The notes beneath the pieces are model-generated. The model was not told the DNA's origin, searched no databases, and worked only from the letters and a program-made list of their open reading frames with translations. A program made the position numbers and the translations under genes. Below are positions 34,702-43,361 of a stretch of 64,000 nt of DNA, piece by piece. This stretch comes from Syntrophobacter sp963666995 (GTDB lineage Bacteria; Desulfobacterota; Syntrophobacteria; Syntrophobacterales; Syntrophobacteraceae), in the NCBI GenBank assembly GCA_963666995.1, contig OY762941.1, positions 3,906,001 to 3,970,000 on the forward strand, in the 5' to 3' direction. Each line of letters opens with the position of its first letter. Within the stretch, counting starts at the first letter, position 1.

Positions 34702-35958
34702 ATGAATGCACTAGCACAAAGTATTCTGGTGGTCGGAGGCGGCATGAGCGGACTCACTGCCGCCGTCGAAGCAGCAGAAGCTGGACACGAAGTCTTTCTC
34801 GTGGAGAAGAATCCATACGTAGGAGGACGGGTTGCTCAGCTTCATCAGTACTTCCCCAAATTGTGTCCCCCCTATTGTGGTCTGGAACTGAATTTTCGCC
34901 GGATCAAAAACAACCCCAAGGTGCACCTCCTTACACTCGCCGAAGTGCAGAACATCTCCGGTGAGGAAGGGAATTTTGACGTATCCGTAAAACTCACCCC
35001 CCGATACGTGAATGAGAAGTGCACGGCTTGTAACAAGTGCGCCGAGGCCTGCACCCTGGAAATCGACAATCCCTTCAACTATGGCATGAACAAGATCAAG
35101 GCGGCCTATCTGCCGCACGACATGGCTTTCCCGATGCGCTACGTCCTCGATCCTTCCCTGGTGAAGAGCGGTGAGGCGCAAAAGGTCAAAGAGGCCTGTC
35201 CTTATGATGCCGTCGAGCTGGACATGCAACCCAGGACCATCGCCCTGAACGTCGGCTCGATCGTGTGGGCGACGGGATGGAAGCCTTACGACGCGACGAA
35301 GCTCGACACTCTGGGATTCGGCAAGTATCCCAACGTCATCACCAATGTGATGATGGAGCGTCTCGCCTCGTTCGGCGGCCCGACGCAGGGTAAGATCCTT
35401 CGCCCGTCCGACGGCAGGGAACCTCAGACCGTTGCCTTCGTGCAATGCGCGGGTTCCCGGGATGAGAATCACCTCCCGTTCTGTTCATCCGTCTGCTGCA
35501 TGGCTTCCATGAAGCAGGCCACCTACGTCCGGGAACAGTATCCGGATGCAACAATGTACATCTTTTTCATTGACATCAGGGCAATGGACCGGTTGGAAGA
35601 TTTCTACCGGAAGCTCAAGGAAGATAAGAAGGTGAATTTCTTCAAGGGCAAGGTTGCCAAAATTGAAGAAGACGGCACAAAGAACCTGATTCTTCGTGTT
35701 GAGGATACCGCTGCGGGATCGTTGCACGAAATCAATGTGGACATGGTTGTGCTGGCGACCGGCATGCAGCCGAATACAGCCGAAAATGATGTCCCCGCGG
35801 TTATTCCCCTGGGAGATTATGGATTTGTGGCTTCGGAGAACGCAAAACCGGGGATTTGTTCCGCTGGATGCACGAGAACCCCGGCGGGCGTTTCTGAATC
35901 GGTTCAAGACGGCACGGCAGCCGCACTCAAAGCCGTGCAGTCCATTGCCAGGAGGTAG
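34702..35958 (+). CDS. qmoA: QmoA, quinone-interacting membrane-bound oxidoreductase subunit A
   Basis: 418 residues, HdrA-like soluble flavoprotein. FAD fold at the N-terminus (ILVVGGGMSGLTAAVEAAEA, then VEKNPYVGGR). A single ferredoxin-like Cys set, CTACNKCAEAC, near residue 110. The Hdr-type cysteine block PFCSSVCCMASMKQA lies near residue 260, and the FAD-closing C-terminus is present. Qmo transfers electrons between the menaquinone pool and the cytoplasmic APS reductase in sulfate reducers. GGAGG stands 8 nt upstream of the ATG. It is followed by qmoB after 5 bp. No apr or sat genes adjoin it here. Confidence 0.93.
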   Translation: MNALAQSILVVGGGMSGLTAAVEAAEAGHEVFLVEKNPYVGGRVAQLHQYFPKLCPPYCGLELNFRRIKNNPKVHLLTLAEVQNISGEEGNFDVSVKLTPRYVNEKCTACNKCAEACTLEIDNPFNYGMNKIKAAYLPHDMAFPMRYVLDPSLVKSGEAQKVKEACPYDAVELDMQPRTIALNVGSIVWATGWKPYDATKLDTLGFGKYPNVITNVMMERLASFGGPTQGKILRPSDGREPQTVAFVQCAGSRDENHLPFCSSVCCMASMKQATYVREQYPDATMYIFFIDIRAMDRLEDFYRKLKEDKKVNFFKGKVAKIEEDGTKNLILRVEDTAAGSLHEINVDMVVLATGMQPNTAENDVPAVIPLGDYGFVASENAKPGICSAGCTRTPAGVSESVQDGTAAALKAVQSIARR

Positions 35959-35963
35959 ACTCG

Positions 35964-38183
35964 ATGGAGAAGAAGGTAGCAATTTACGTCTGTAGTGGAT
36001 GTGGCATCGGAGATGCCCTCGATATAGATCAGCTTTGCAGCGTTGCCCTTAAGGACTGCAAGGCGGCCGTTTGCAGGACCCACCCGAACCTGTGTAACCA
36101 GGAAGGGGTTAAGCTCATTCAGGACGATATCGCAAACGAAGGAGTAAATTCCCTGGTCATCGCGGCCTGTTCTTCCCGCGTTATGTACGACGTGTTCAAT
36201 TTTGAGGGCGTAGTGCTGGATCGGGCGAATCTTCGGGAACAGGTCGTCTGGAGCCAGAAACCCAATGACGAAGACACCCAGATGATGGCTGAGGATTACC
36301 TGCGGATGAGTTCCATCAGGGTGCAGCGGATGGAATTGCCGGAACCCTTCAAGCCGGAACAGGAAATGAGCAAGGATATCCTGGTCGTCGGCGGTGGGAT
36401 CACCGGCATGACCGCTGCGCTGGAAGGCGCCAGGGCGGGTTACAACGTAGTGCTCGTGGAAAAGGAAACCGAACTGGGAGGCTTTCAGAAGAAGGTTTCC
36501 AAAAAGGTCACCTTTCCGTACAAGGAAGTGACCGACAACGATATCCAGAAGCTGGTCGAATCCGTGAAGGCCACGGAAAAGATCACGGTGTACACGGGCG
36601 CCAGGATGGAGAAAATCGTCGGCGGCCCCTGCCTTTTCACCGCCTTCATTCAGCAAAACGGTTCGACGGTTCAGCATCCCGTCGGAGCGGTTGTCATGGC
36701 CGCGGGCTGGCAGCCCTACGATCCTTTGAAGCTCGACAGGAAGCTGGGCTACGGGGTTTCGCCAAACGTCGTCACCAATGTCCAGTTCGAGGAACTCAGC
36801 AAATCGGGGCAGATCACGAAGCCCAGCGACGGCAGGCCCGTCAAAAACGTCGCTTTCCTCCAGTGCGCGGGACAACGCGACCCGGAACATCTGCCTTATT
36901 GTTCCAGCATCTGCTGTTTCACGGCCTTGAAGCAGGCCATTCTCGTCAAGCAGCAGAACCCGGATGCGGGCGTTTTCGTCCTTTACAAGGAAATGCGGAC
37001 TCCCGGCCAGGGCGAGGACTTCTTCAGGAAAGCTCAGCAGGAAGGCGTGATCTTCATCCGGAGCCAGTCCCCGGAGGTGATCCTGAGCGGGAGCGAACTG
37101 ACGGTGGAGGCCTTCGATGAACTCCTGGGAGACAACATCCTGCTCGGCAATCTCGACATGGTTGTCCTTGCCACGGGAATGGTCCCCGTCACGGCTTTCG
37201 GAGAAGATTTCAAGGCAAAACAGAAGCAGGAGGGAAAAGAGGAGGAAGAAAGCGACGTTCCCGCCGACGCGATCCTCGTTTCGGACATCCTGAACCTCGA
37301 ATACCGCCAGGGCCCGGAGCTTCCCGGCCTGCAGTACGGCTTTCCGGACTCTCACTACATCTGCTTTCCGTATGAAAGCAGACGGACCGGGATCTATGCG
37401 GCCGGCCCGGTGAGACGGCCCATGGGCACCGCCAATTCGGTCGAAGACGCAGCCGGCGCGGTGATGAAGGCCATCCAGTGCGTGGAACTCACGAGCCGCG
37501 GCGCAGCCGTTCACCCGAGAGTCGGAGACCTCAGCTACCCCGAGTTTTTCATGCAGCGTTGCACGCAGTGTAAACGATGCACGGAAGAGTGTCCCTTTGG
37601 GGCCATCAATGAGGACGAGAAGGCGAATCCGCTCCCTCAGCCGACTCGCTGCCGACGTTGCAGCGTATGTATGGGCGCGTGCCCGGAAAGAATCATATCG
37701 TTCAAGAATTATTCGATCGCAATGATCGGCGATATGATCAAGTCCATCAACGTACCCGATGAATACGAGGAAAAGCCGCGAATCCTGGTGCTTGCCTGCG
37801 AAAACGACGCCTATCCGGCCCTGGATATGATTGGGCTTCGCCGGATGACCTACAACGCATGGGTCCGTGTGATCCCCGTGCGATGTCTCGGATCTCTCAA
37901 TCTCGTGTGGGTGGCCGACACGCTCTCGAAAGGCATCGACGGCATTCTCCTGTTGGGTTGCAAGCATGGAGACGACTATCAGTGCCATTTCATGAAGGGC
38001 AGCGAACTGGCCAGCATCCGCCTGAGCAAGGTCAAGGAAACCCTGGAACGACTGGTGCTGGAGTCCGATCGCGTGCGCTTCGAAAACGTTGCCATCACGG
38101 ACTACGACAAACTCCCCGCTCTGCTGGACGAATATGCCGAAAGGCTCGTTGAAGTGGGCCCCAACCCCTACAAGGGGTATTGA
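35964..38183 (+). CDS. qmoB: QmoB, HdrA/MvhD-like subunit of the Qmo complex
   Basis: 739 residues. The N-terminus has IYVCSGCGIGDAL and a second Cys region (CRTHPNLCNQ). A FAD domain starts near residue 137 (ILVVGGGITGMTAALEGARA), with CSSICCFTALKQA near residue 315. Two [4Fe-4S] motifs follow near residues 530-575 (CTQCKRCTEECP and CRRCSVCMGACP). The last 140 residues form an MvhD/FrhD-like domain (ILVLACENDAYPAL, VIPVRCLGSLN, LLGCKHGDDYQCHF), which in hydrogenase/Hdr complexes carries a [2Fe-2S] cluster. This domain order is diagnostic for QmoB. AGGAGG lies in the end of qmoA. Confidence 0.93.
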   Translation: MEKKVAIYVCSGCGIGDALDIDQLCSVALKDCKAAVCRTHPNLCNQEGVKLIQDDIANEGVNSLVIAACSSRVMYDVFNFEGVVLDRANLREQVVWSQKPNDEDTQMMAEDYLRMSSIRVQRMELPEPFKPEQEMSKDILVVGGGITGMTAALEGARAGYNVVLVEKETELGGFQKKVSKKVTFPYKEVTDNDIQKLVESVKATEKITVYTGARMEKIVGGPCLFTAFIQQNGSTVQHPVGAVVMAAGWQPYDPLKLDRKLGYGVSPNVVTNVQFEELSKSGQITKPSDGRPVKNVAFLQCAGQRDPEHLPYCSSICCFTALKQAILVKQQNPDAGVFVLYKEMRTPGQGEDFFRKAQQEGVIFIRSQSPEVILSGSELTVEAFDELLGDNILLGNLDMVVLATGMVPVTAFGEDFKAKQKQEGKEEEESDVPADAILVSDILNLEYRQGPELPGLQYGFPDSHYICFPYESRRTGIYAAGPVRRPMGTANSVEDAAGAVMKAIQCVELTSRGAAVHPRVGDLSYPEFFMQRCTQCKRCTEECPFGAINEDEKANPLPQPTRCRRCSVCMGACPERIISFKNYSIAMIGDMIKSINVPDEYEEKPRILVLACENDAYPALDMIGLRRMTYNAWVRVIPVRCLGSLNLVWVADTLSKGIDGILLLGCKHGDDYQCHFMKGSELASIRLSKVKETLERLVLESDRVRFENVAITDYDKLPALLDEYAERLVEVGPNPYKGY

Positions 38184-38238
38184 TGGTTTCGGCCGGATGC
38201 ACCCGCCAGACGGGGCAACCGGCCGGGATGGCAGGTAT

Positions 38239-38279
38239 GGAGCCGGGAACCGAACCACACGCGGCTTCCGGCTCCCGGT
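38239..38279 (+). promoter_or_regulatory. Stem-loop between qmoB and qmoC
   Basis: GAGCCGG (38240-38246) pairs with CCGGCTC (38268-38274) and the whole is followed by CCGGTTTTG. It lies in the only long spacer (157 bp) of the operon. It could be an attenuator or an RNA-processing site setting lower qmoC levels. The U-tract is short. Confidence 0.4.
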
Positions 38280-38340
38280 TTTGTCCGGCATCGCTCCTCT
38301 AAGAGCATTTGGAGAAAAAGATATCAGGGAGGCTAACGAG

Positions 38341-39495
38341 ATGAGTAATCGAGTCGATCCCAGTTTGATAAGGGACCTTGAAGCATTCGGACTCAAAGAC
38401 GCCAATAAGTGTTACAATTGCGGCACATGCACCGCGATTTGCCCTCTTTCCACACCCGGGAATCCTTTCCCGAGAAAAATGGTGCGGTACGCTCAGCTTG
38501 GGCAGAAGGATAAGATTCTCCATTCATCGGAACCCTGGCTCTGCTATTACTGCGGAGACTGCTCCACGCGATGCCCGCGGGGTGCGGAACCCGGTGAGAC
38601 GATGATGGTCATGCGCAGGTACCTCACTTCGTTGTATGATTGGACGGGATTCGCCCGCAGGTTCTACACTTCGGAGCGATTCGAGATCCTCGCGATCACC
38701 GTTGCGGCCATTATAGTGGGATTGAGCATGCTGATTTTCAACACGCACAAGCCCGACTGGAACAATGCTTCGCTCAACTCCCTGTGGCCCGCCAAAAATA
38801 TCGAACTTGCGGACCTCATAATGGCGGCCGTCCTTTCGCTGTTGCTTCTCAGCAACGTTTTCAGGTGTTTCCTGGCGGTCATGGGAGACCTCGCCTTCAA
38901 GATCCCACTGCGGTTGTATGCGAGCGAGGCGAAAGAACTCGTCATCCACATGGTGACTCAGAAACGGTTCGGCCAGTGCACCGACAGGATGCAGTGGTTC
39001 GTGCATCTTATGATCATGACCGGGTACTCCACCGTATTTATGCTGGTGGTTTTCTTCATCAGGTGGTTCCAGAGAGACGGCGAAGTATACGCGTTCTGGC
39101 ATCCCGTTCGTTTGCTGGGATATTACGCAACGTTCGCGATTCTTTACGGGACCACGTACGCTATCATCGGTCGCCTGAAAAAGAGCAAGCCGCCTTACAA
39201 GAACTCCCATGGGACCGACTGGATGTTCCTGGTCCTTCTCCAGTTGACGACCCTGACCGGGATTTTCATCCATTTCACCCGGCTCCTCAATTGGCCCTTT
39301 GTAACCTACGCGCTTTACGTCATTCACATGATGGTCGCCGTTCCCATGCTGGTGCTGGAAGTACCTTTCGCAAAATGGGCGCATCTGGCCTACCGGCCGG
39401 TTGTGATCTTTCTCCTGAAGGTAAGGGAAAAGTATGCCGCGGAATCGGCGGTGCCGGCAACGGCCGCGGGCATCGGGACGGCCGCAGTGGAATAG
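38341..39495 (+). CDS. qmoC: QmoC, membrane cytochrome-b/HdrC-like subunit of Qmo
   Basis: 384 residues from the ATG at 38341, which has GGAGG 7 nt upstream; an upstream in-frame ATG at 38089 would run inside qmoB and is rejected. The N-terminal third is HdrC-like, with CYNCGTCTAICP near residue 23 and CYYCGDCSTRCP near residue 69. The C-terminal two thirds have about six membrane helices of the HdrE/NarI type with conserved His residues for heme b (for instance in WFVHLMIMTGYSTVFML and YVIHMMVAVPMLVLE). It anchors Qmo in the membrane and exchanges electrons with menaquinone. A good terminator follows. Confidence 0.93.
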   Translation: MSNRVDPSLIRDLEAFGLKDANKCYNCGTCTAICPLSTPGNPFPRKMVRYAQLGQKDKILHSSEPWLCYYCGDCSTRCPRGAEPGETMMVMRRYLTSLYDWTGFARRFYTSERFEILAITVAAIIVGLSMLIFNTHKPDWNNASLNSLWPAKNIELADLIMAAVLSLLLLSNVFRCFLAVMGDLAFKIPLRLYASEAKELVIHMVTQKRFGQCTDRMQWFVHLMIMTGYSTVFMLVVFFIRWFQRDGEVYAFWHPVRLLGYYATFAILYGTTYAIIGRLKKSKPPYKNSHGTDWMFLVLLQLTTLTGIFIHFTRLLNWPFVTYALYVIHMMVAVPMLVLEVPFAKWAHLAYRPVVIFLLKVREKYAAESAVPATAAGIGTAAVE

Positions 39496-39533
39496 CGCCC
39501 GAAGGCTCGTGAGCAACGGTTTCGACCTGTGTC

Positions 39534-39576
39534 AACCCACGGGAGATTTTATCGTATCTTCCGTGGGTTTTCTTTT
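39534..39576 (+). terminator. Rho-independent terminator of qmoABC
   Basis: AACCCACGG (39534-39542) pairs with CCGTGGGTT (39561-39569), extended by an inner AGAT/ATCT, and is followed by TTCTTTT. It starts about 40 nt after the qmoC stop. Confidence 0.85.
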
Positions 39577-39671
39577 GCGGGCTACCCCTGGTGAGATATC
39601 CGCGATACGTCATTGTATTTATGAAACCACAAATTTAGGTTTCACGACATGATTCCGACTTTTTCCCTTGG

Positions 39672-39753
39672 TTGTGAGGCCCCGGCTCATGGTGGTTCGC
39701 CGGCATGACGAATCCTGGTACCATTTCGCCGCGGCTTTTCCTTTGAGCAACAA
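39672..39753 (-). repeat. Degenerate end fragment of the MITE-like family (copy D)
   Basis: TTGTGAGGCCCCGGCTCATG, then GTGGTTCGCCGGCATGACGA and GCGGCTTTTCCTTTGAGCAA, correspond with many changes to one end of the element at 47974-48256 (TTGTGGCCGAAAGGCCATGA onward). Only the last 80 bp or so remain, and the terminal TTTGGGCAACAG has decayed to TTTGAGCAACAA. An old, inactive copy. No gene is supported between 39577 and 39964. Confidence 0.6.
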
Positions 39754-39964
39754 CCCCGCGAGTCCGGCCTCATGGTTTGCCGAATGGTGCACTTTACAAA
39801 AAGGATGGTTATTTTCCATTCGCTGCACCATGAAACAGAATCGCTGCCGGCCGCGGCTTGAGACAGTCGCTCCACTTTTGCCTTTCAGTTTCGTGCGACT
39901 TGGATATATGCTCTACGAGGTGACAGCGTGGCAATCGGCTGCAAATGTAAACGGGAGACGGGAA

Positions 39965-40846
39965 ATGAAACCGAAAGTGGGATTTATGGGACTGGGGATA
40001 ATGGGGACGGCTATGGCCGGGAACGTTGCCAGGGCGGGCTATCCCCTCAGCGTGTATAACCGCGACCCCCAAAAAGCCGCGGTGTTCAAGAATGCGGAAG
40101 TAAAAATTGCCTCCAGCCCAAAGGCACTGGCAGAGGAGAACGACGTTCTCATTGCGATGGTAACGGGGCCGGAAGCATTGGACAACCTGCTCTGGGGTAC
40201 CGGTGGAGCAGGCCCGGCACTGAACCGGAACAAAGCATTCATCAACATGAGTACCGTGTCCCCCGGATTCACTAAAGAATTGAACGAAAAACTCGCGCCC
40301 ACCGGCGTCGTTTTCATCGATGCGCCGGTTTCCGGTTCAAAGAAACCGGCGATGGACGGGTCGCTGGTCATTCTTGCAGGGGGCAGGAAAGAAGATGTCG
40401 ATGCCCACACGCCGCTGCTCGAAACGATGGGGAAGAAGGTCGTCTATTGTGGCGAAGTGGGGCAGGGCTCGATGATGAAAATGACCAACAATCTTCTATT
40501 GGGCGCCATGATGGAAGGATTGTGCGAGGCCCTGAACTTCGGAAAGCTTGCGGGTCTTGAGGTGGATACCGTTCTGGATGCCCTGCTCAATGGGCCTCTG
40601 GGCAGTCCGATTTTTCAAATGAAAGCCAAGGGACTCAAGAACGGGGATTTCAGCCCGGCCTTCCCCTTGAAACATATGACCAAAGATCTCAAGTTCCTGG
40701 TGGATACGGCCTATGAAACCGGCGCGCCGATTCCGGTCGGGCAAATGCTTCTGCATCTGTTCAGGACCGGAGTGGGACAGCAATGGGGAGACCTGGACGT
40801 GTCGGCCATTCTCAAGGTCCTGGAGCACCTGACAGGGAAACAGTAG
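39965..40846 (+). CDS. NAD(P)-dependent beta-hydroxyacid dehydrogenase (glyoxylate/succinic semialdehyde reductase-like)
   Basis: 293 residues from the ATG at 39965 (GGGAGACGGG upstream). GFMGLGIMGTAMAGNVARAG is the dinucleotide-binding loop, DAPVSGSKKPAMDGSL is the substrate-binding motif in the form typical of glyoxylate/succinic semialdehyde reductases, and SMMKMTNNLLLGAMMEGL holds the catalytic Lys. Length is standard. It should reduce a small aldehyde acid such as succinic semialdehyde or glyoxylate, or oxidise 3-hydroxyisobutyrate-like acids; which one cannot be told from sequence. The longer frame from 39668 covers a repeat fragment and is not used. Confidence 0.9.
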   Translation: MKPKVGFMGLGIMGTAMAGNVARAGYPLSVYNRDPQKAAVFKNAEVKIASSPKALAEENDVLIAMVTGPEALDNLLWGTGGAGPALNRNKAFINMSTVSPGFTKELNEKLAPTGVVFIDAPVSGSKKPAMDGSLVILAGGRKEDVDAHTPLLETMGKKVVYCGEVGQGSMMKMTNNLLLGAMMEGLCEALNFGKLAGLEVDTVLDALLNGPLGSPIFQMKAKGLKNGDFSPAFPLKHMTKDLKFLVDTAYETGAPIPVGQMLLHLFRTGVGQQWGDLDVSAILKVLEHLTGKQ

Positions 40847-41009
40847 GAACGGCGGTGTTCCGTGAAATGGTGAGGTATGACGGCAGTGGTGCTGAGTCGC
40901 CCTGGAAGTACCGGCCTGCTTTGCCGGGGGCGAGTGTTCGGCCTATCTATTTTTATTACTGACAGTGAATTGCCGTCTTAATCGAAGGGTCTGATCGAGG
41001 AATAAAAAC

Positions 41010-41237
41010 ATGGCAAAAGAAGCTCGAGTGGTTCACAGTTTCCCTAAAAACCCGCTGGAGGAAGTCCGCGCTTCGATTACCGTTTTCAAAGGTAAGGAGT
41101 ACGTGGACTTGCGGGTCTACTATAAGGGAGACGACGGAGATTATCACCCGTCCAAGAAGGGATTGACTCTCTCTCTGGATCTTTTTTCGGAACTGGAGGA
41201 AGGCGTAAAGAAACTGAGAGAGGAGATCGGAGATTAG
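41010..41237 (+). CDS. PC4/p15-like transcriptional coactivator domain protein
   Basis: 75 residues. FPKNPLEEVRASITVFKGKE and YVDLRVYYKGDDGDYHPSKK, followed by GLTLSLDLFSELEEGVKKLR, match the compact PC4 domain of four beta strands and one helix, which binds single-stranded DNA. Bacterial members (YdbC type) are poorly characterised. GAGG lies about 8 nt before the ATG. Single gene. Confidence 0.85.
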   Translation: MAKEARVVHSFPKNPLEEVRASITVFKGKEYVDLRVYYKGDDGDYHPSKKGLTLSLDLFSELEEGVKKLREEIGD

Positions 41238-41398
41238 CGAGGCGCCTCAGGTGGTAACCAGTTGGAGTGACTGAGGATTGCAGGATGGGTGGGTGACCCG
41301 GACGGAAAACTTGCTGCCCGGGTCCGCTGGGACAAGAACGCGCAGGTGGGCAAAAGCGAAGTGTTGCCCACCGTCTCATCGACCGCATGGCCAAGGAT
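41238..41398. repeat. Decayed REP-like segment
   Basis: ACCCGGACGGAAAACTTGCT, then GCCCGGGTCC, resembles the CCGGACAACTTGTTGTCCGG palindromes seen elsewhere, and is followed by GTGGGCAAAAGCGAAGTGTT with GCCCACC. No gene. Confidence 0.5.
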
Positions 41399-41767
41399 GG
41401 TGGGCACGGTGAATCTGTGCCCACCCTACATTGCTCGATCATTTCGCAAAAACTCGCGGCGTTATGTATGTCCCCCGGTTCAAGGCAGCTATAAGCAGCC
41501 AAGCCGGGGCATTTCGGCTTACGCAGGCAATGCGCAACACCGCGATTATTCCCACAGTTTGTAGGGTGGGCAAAAGCGAAGCGCTGCCCACCGTATCGCT
41601 GATAAGCGGTGGGCAATATGAATCTGTGCCCACCCTACATTGCTCGATCATTTCGCAAGCACTTGGGGCGTTAGTATGTTCCCCCGGTTCAAGGCAGCTA
41701 TAAGCAGCCAAGCCGGGGGCATTTCGGCTTACGCAGGCAATGCGCAACACCGCGATTATTCCCACAG
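41399..41767. repeat. Direct tandem repeat, about 209-bp period, almost two units
   Basis: Two near-identical units start at 41399 and 41608. Each begins GGTGGGCA, runs through AATCTGTGCCCACCCTACAT and TGCTCGATCATTTCGCAA, and ends CGCGATTATTCCCACAG. The units differ at scattered positions. Between them lies GTAGGGTGGGCAAAAGCGAA with GCGCTGCCCACC. The hairpin arms GGTGGGCA / TGCCCACC are shared with 31121-31145. No coding function seen. Confidence 0.8.
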
Positions 41768-41779
41768 CCGTTCCGGATA

Positions 41780-42019
41780 TCATCCCCCTCCCACTGGTGG
41801 GAACAATGCGACCCGATCGTTTTCGCCGACAGCGGTGTCCCACTTCGAACCAACCCCGTTCACCATGATGAGCTTCACCTCTCCAACGGGGATTCCCAGC
41901 TTTTCGGCGACATCTTTCACTTTTGTCCCTGGTTCGACCTCCATGTCATGGCCTGTGGAACCATCGTATCCGGGGACGTATTTTCTCAGTGTGGCGGCAA
42001 GAAGTAGTTTTATGGTCAT
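41780..42019 (-). CDS. MoaD/ThiS-family sulfur-carrier protein
   Basis: 79 residues with a beta-grasp ubiquitin-like pattern and the C-terminal VALFPPVGGG. The terminal Gly-Gly is what gets adenylated and thiocarboxylated in MoaD and ThiS. LLLAATLRKY at the N-terminus and DVAEKLGIP are typical of the MoaD group. It may serve molybdopterin synthesis for the formate dehydrogenase in this window, or tungsten-enzyme cofactor synthesis, but no moaE or other moa gene is present. A stand-alone gene. The end abuts the tandem repeat. Confidence 0.85.
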   Translation of the reverse strand: MTIKLLLAATLRKYVPGYDGSTGHDMEVEPGTKVKDVAEKLGIPVGEVKLIMVNGVGSKWDTAVGENDRVALFPPVGGG

Positions 42020-42211
42020 AATTCGATTCCAGAATGGAGCCTCCGGTCTAAACCCCTCCCGCTCTCATGGGAGGGCTGCAACAGGGGCTCGATTATCGCT
42101 TAACGGTCATGAAAGCCGCTTGCCCGGTCAACCCCGGCTTTTCCGTCCGGGTCCGATTGTCGACGGCGGCTTTCCTCCCCACCTGATATAATTCTCAATT
42201 GACGGAGTGCA

Positions 42212-42481
42212 TCAGCCCGGAACGGTGCGCCGGTAGACTCGCTTGATGTGGATGTTGGACACGAGCGCGGTATACTCCTTGCCCTGTTCGAGGTCCACTT
42301 GGATGGTCTTGGCGTCGATTTCCATATAGCGTGAAATTACGCTCAGAATATCGTTCTTGAGGCATTCCATGATGTCCGGGGTGAGGTCCATCCTGTCATG
42401 CATCAAGACCACCTGCATTCGTTTCCGAGCAACCTGACCACTGGGTTTTTGACCAAAAAACCGCCGGATTGCATTCAGCAT
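42212..42481 (-). CDS. minE: Cell division topological specificity factor MinE
   Basis: 89 residues. The N-terminal anti-MinCD helix region contains ARKRMQVVLMHDRMDLTPDI, the strongly conserved MinE segment, followed by a topological-specificity beta/helix domain (VISRYMEIDAKTIQVDLEQG). MinE drives MinD off the membrane and sets up the pole-to-pole gradient. Third gene of minC-minD-minE on the minus strand, 17 bp after minD. Confidence 0.93.
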   Translation of the reverse strand: MLNAIRRFFGQKPSGQVARKRMQVVLMHDRMDLTPDIMECLKNDILSVISRYMEIDAKTIQVDLEQGKEYTALVSNIHIKRVYRRTVPG

Positions 42482-42498
42482 GAGATTGATCCTCCCTG

Positions 42499-43290
42499 TC
42501 AGCTCCAGATGAACCGCTTCATGCGGGCAAAGAAAGTATCCCCATCTCCGTCTTCAACGGGTATTTTTTCCCCGTCGAGCCGGGCAGCGATTTGCTGGAA
42601 GGCCCATCCGGCCTTGCTGCTCCGGTCGTGAACGAGTGGAACGCCGCGGTTGGTGGATACGACCACTTCCTCGCTCTCGGGCACGACTCCGAGAAGAGGC
42701 ACCGCGAGGAGATTCACGATGTCCGTGGTGGACATCATGTCTCCCTTCCTGACCATGCGCTGGTTCAAACGGTTGACGATAAGGTGGATGTCCTTGAGGA
42801 GGCTTGCCTCCAACAATCCGATCACGCGGTCGGCGTCACGAATGGCCGACACTTCGGGCGTCGTGACGACGACGGCCGTCTGCGCTCCGGCAACTGCGTT
42901 TCTGAAACCCTGTTCGATGCCCGCCGGGCAGTCGATGATCACATACTCGAATTCTTCGGCAAGTTCGGCACACAATTCCTTCATCTGTTCGGGCTGAACG
43001 GCGTTCTTCTCCCGGCTCTGAGCCGAGGGAATGATGTAAAGATCGGTCAGCTTGCGGTCGCGAATCATCGCCTGCTGCTTTCGGCACTTGCCCTCGATTA
43101 TGTCCACGAGGTTGTAGACGATGCGGTTTTCCAACCCCATCACCACATCCAGGTTCCGCAGGCCAATGTCTGCGTCGATCATGACGACGCTGTGCTTCTT
43201 CTTGGCCAGCGTGGTGCCTATATTGGCAACAGTGGTGGTCTTGCCGACACCGCCTTTGCCAGATGTCACGACGATCACTTTACCGGTCAT
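42499..43290 (-). CDS. minD: Septum site-determining ATPase MinD
   Basis: 263 residues. Deviant Walker A SGKGGVGKTTTVANIG at the N-terminus, VVMIDADIGLRNLDVVMGLE, and DCPAGIEQGFRNAVAGA as Walker B region. The C-terminus (FARMKRFIWS) is the amphipathic membrane-targeting helix. ATP-bound MinD recruits MinC to the membrane. It lies 71 bp after minC and 17 bp before minE. Confidence 0.95.
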   Translation of the reverse strand: MTGKVIVVTSGKGGVGKTTTVANIGTTLAKKKHSVVMIDADIGLRNLDVVMGLENRIVYNLVDIIEGKCRKQQAMIRDRKLTDLYIIPSAQSREKNAVQPEQMKELCAELAEEFEYVIIDCPAGIEQGFRNAVAGAQTAVVVTTPEVSAIRDADRVIGLLEASLLKDIHLIVNRLNQRMVRKGDMMSTTDIVNLLAVPLLGVVPESEEVVVSTNRGVPLVHDRSSKAGWAFQQIAARLDGEKIPVEDGDGDTFFARMKRFIWS

Positions 43291-43361
43291 GATGCATCCT
43301 ATCCGTTTCTGGAGTTAAAAAAATACGATACTTCGACACCGTCAAAAAAGCCTCGCGCCCT

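Noticed and set aside
35904..38405. 833-codon minus-strand frame opposite qmoB
   Set aside because: Same reason: the sense strand encodes a complete QmoB with cluster motifs; the antisense product shows no domain.
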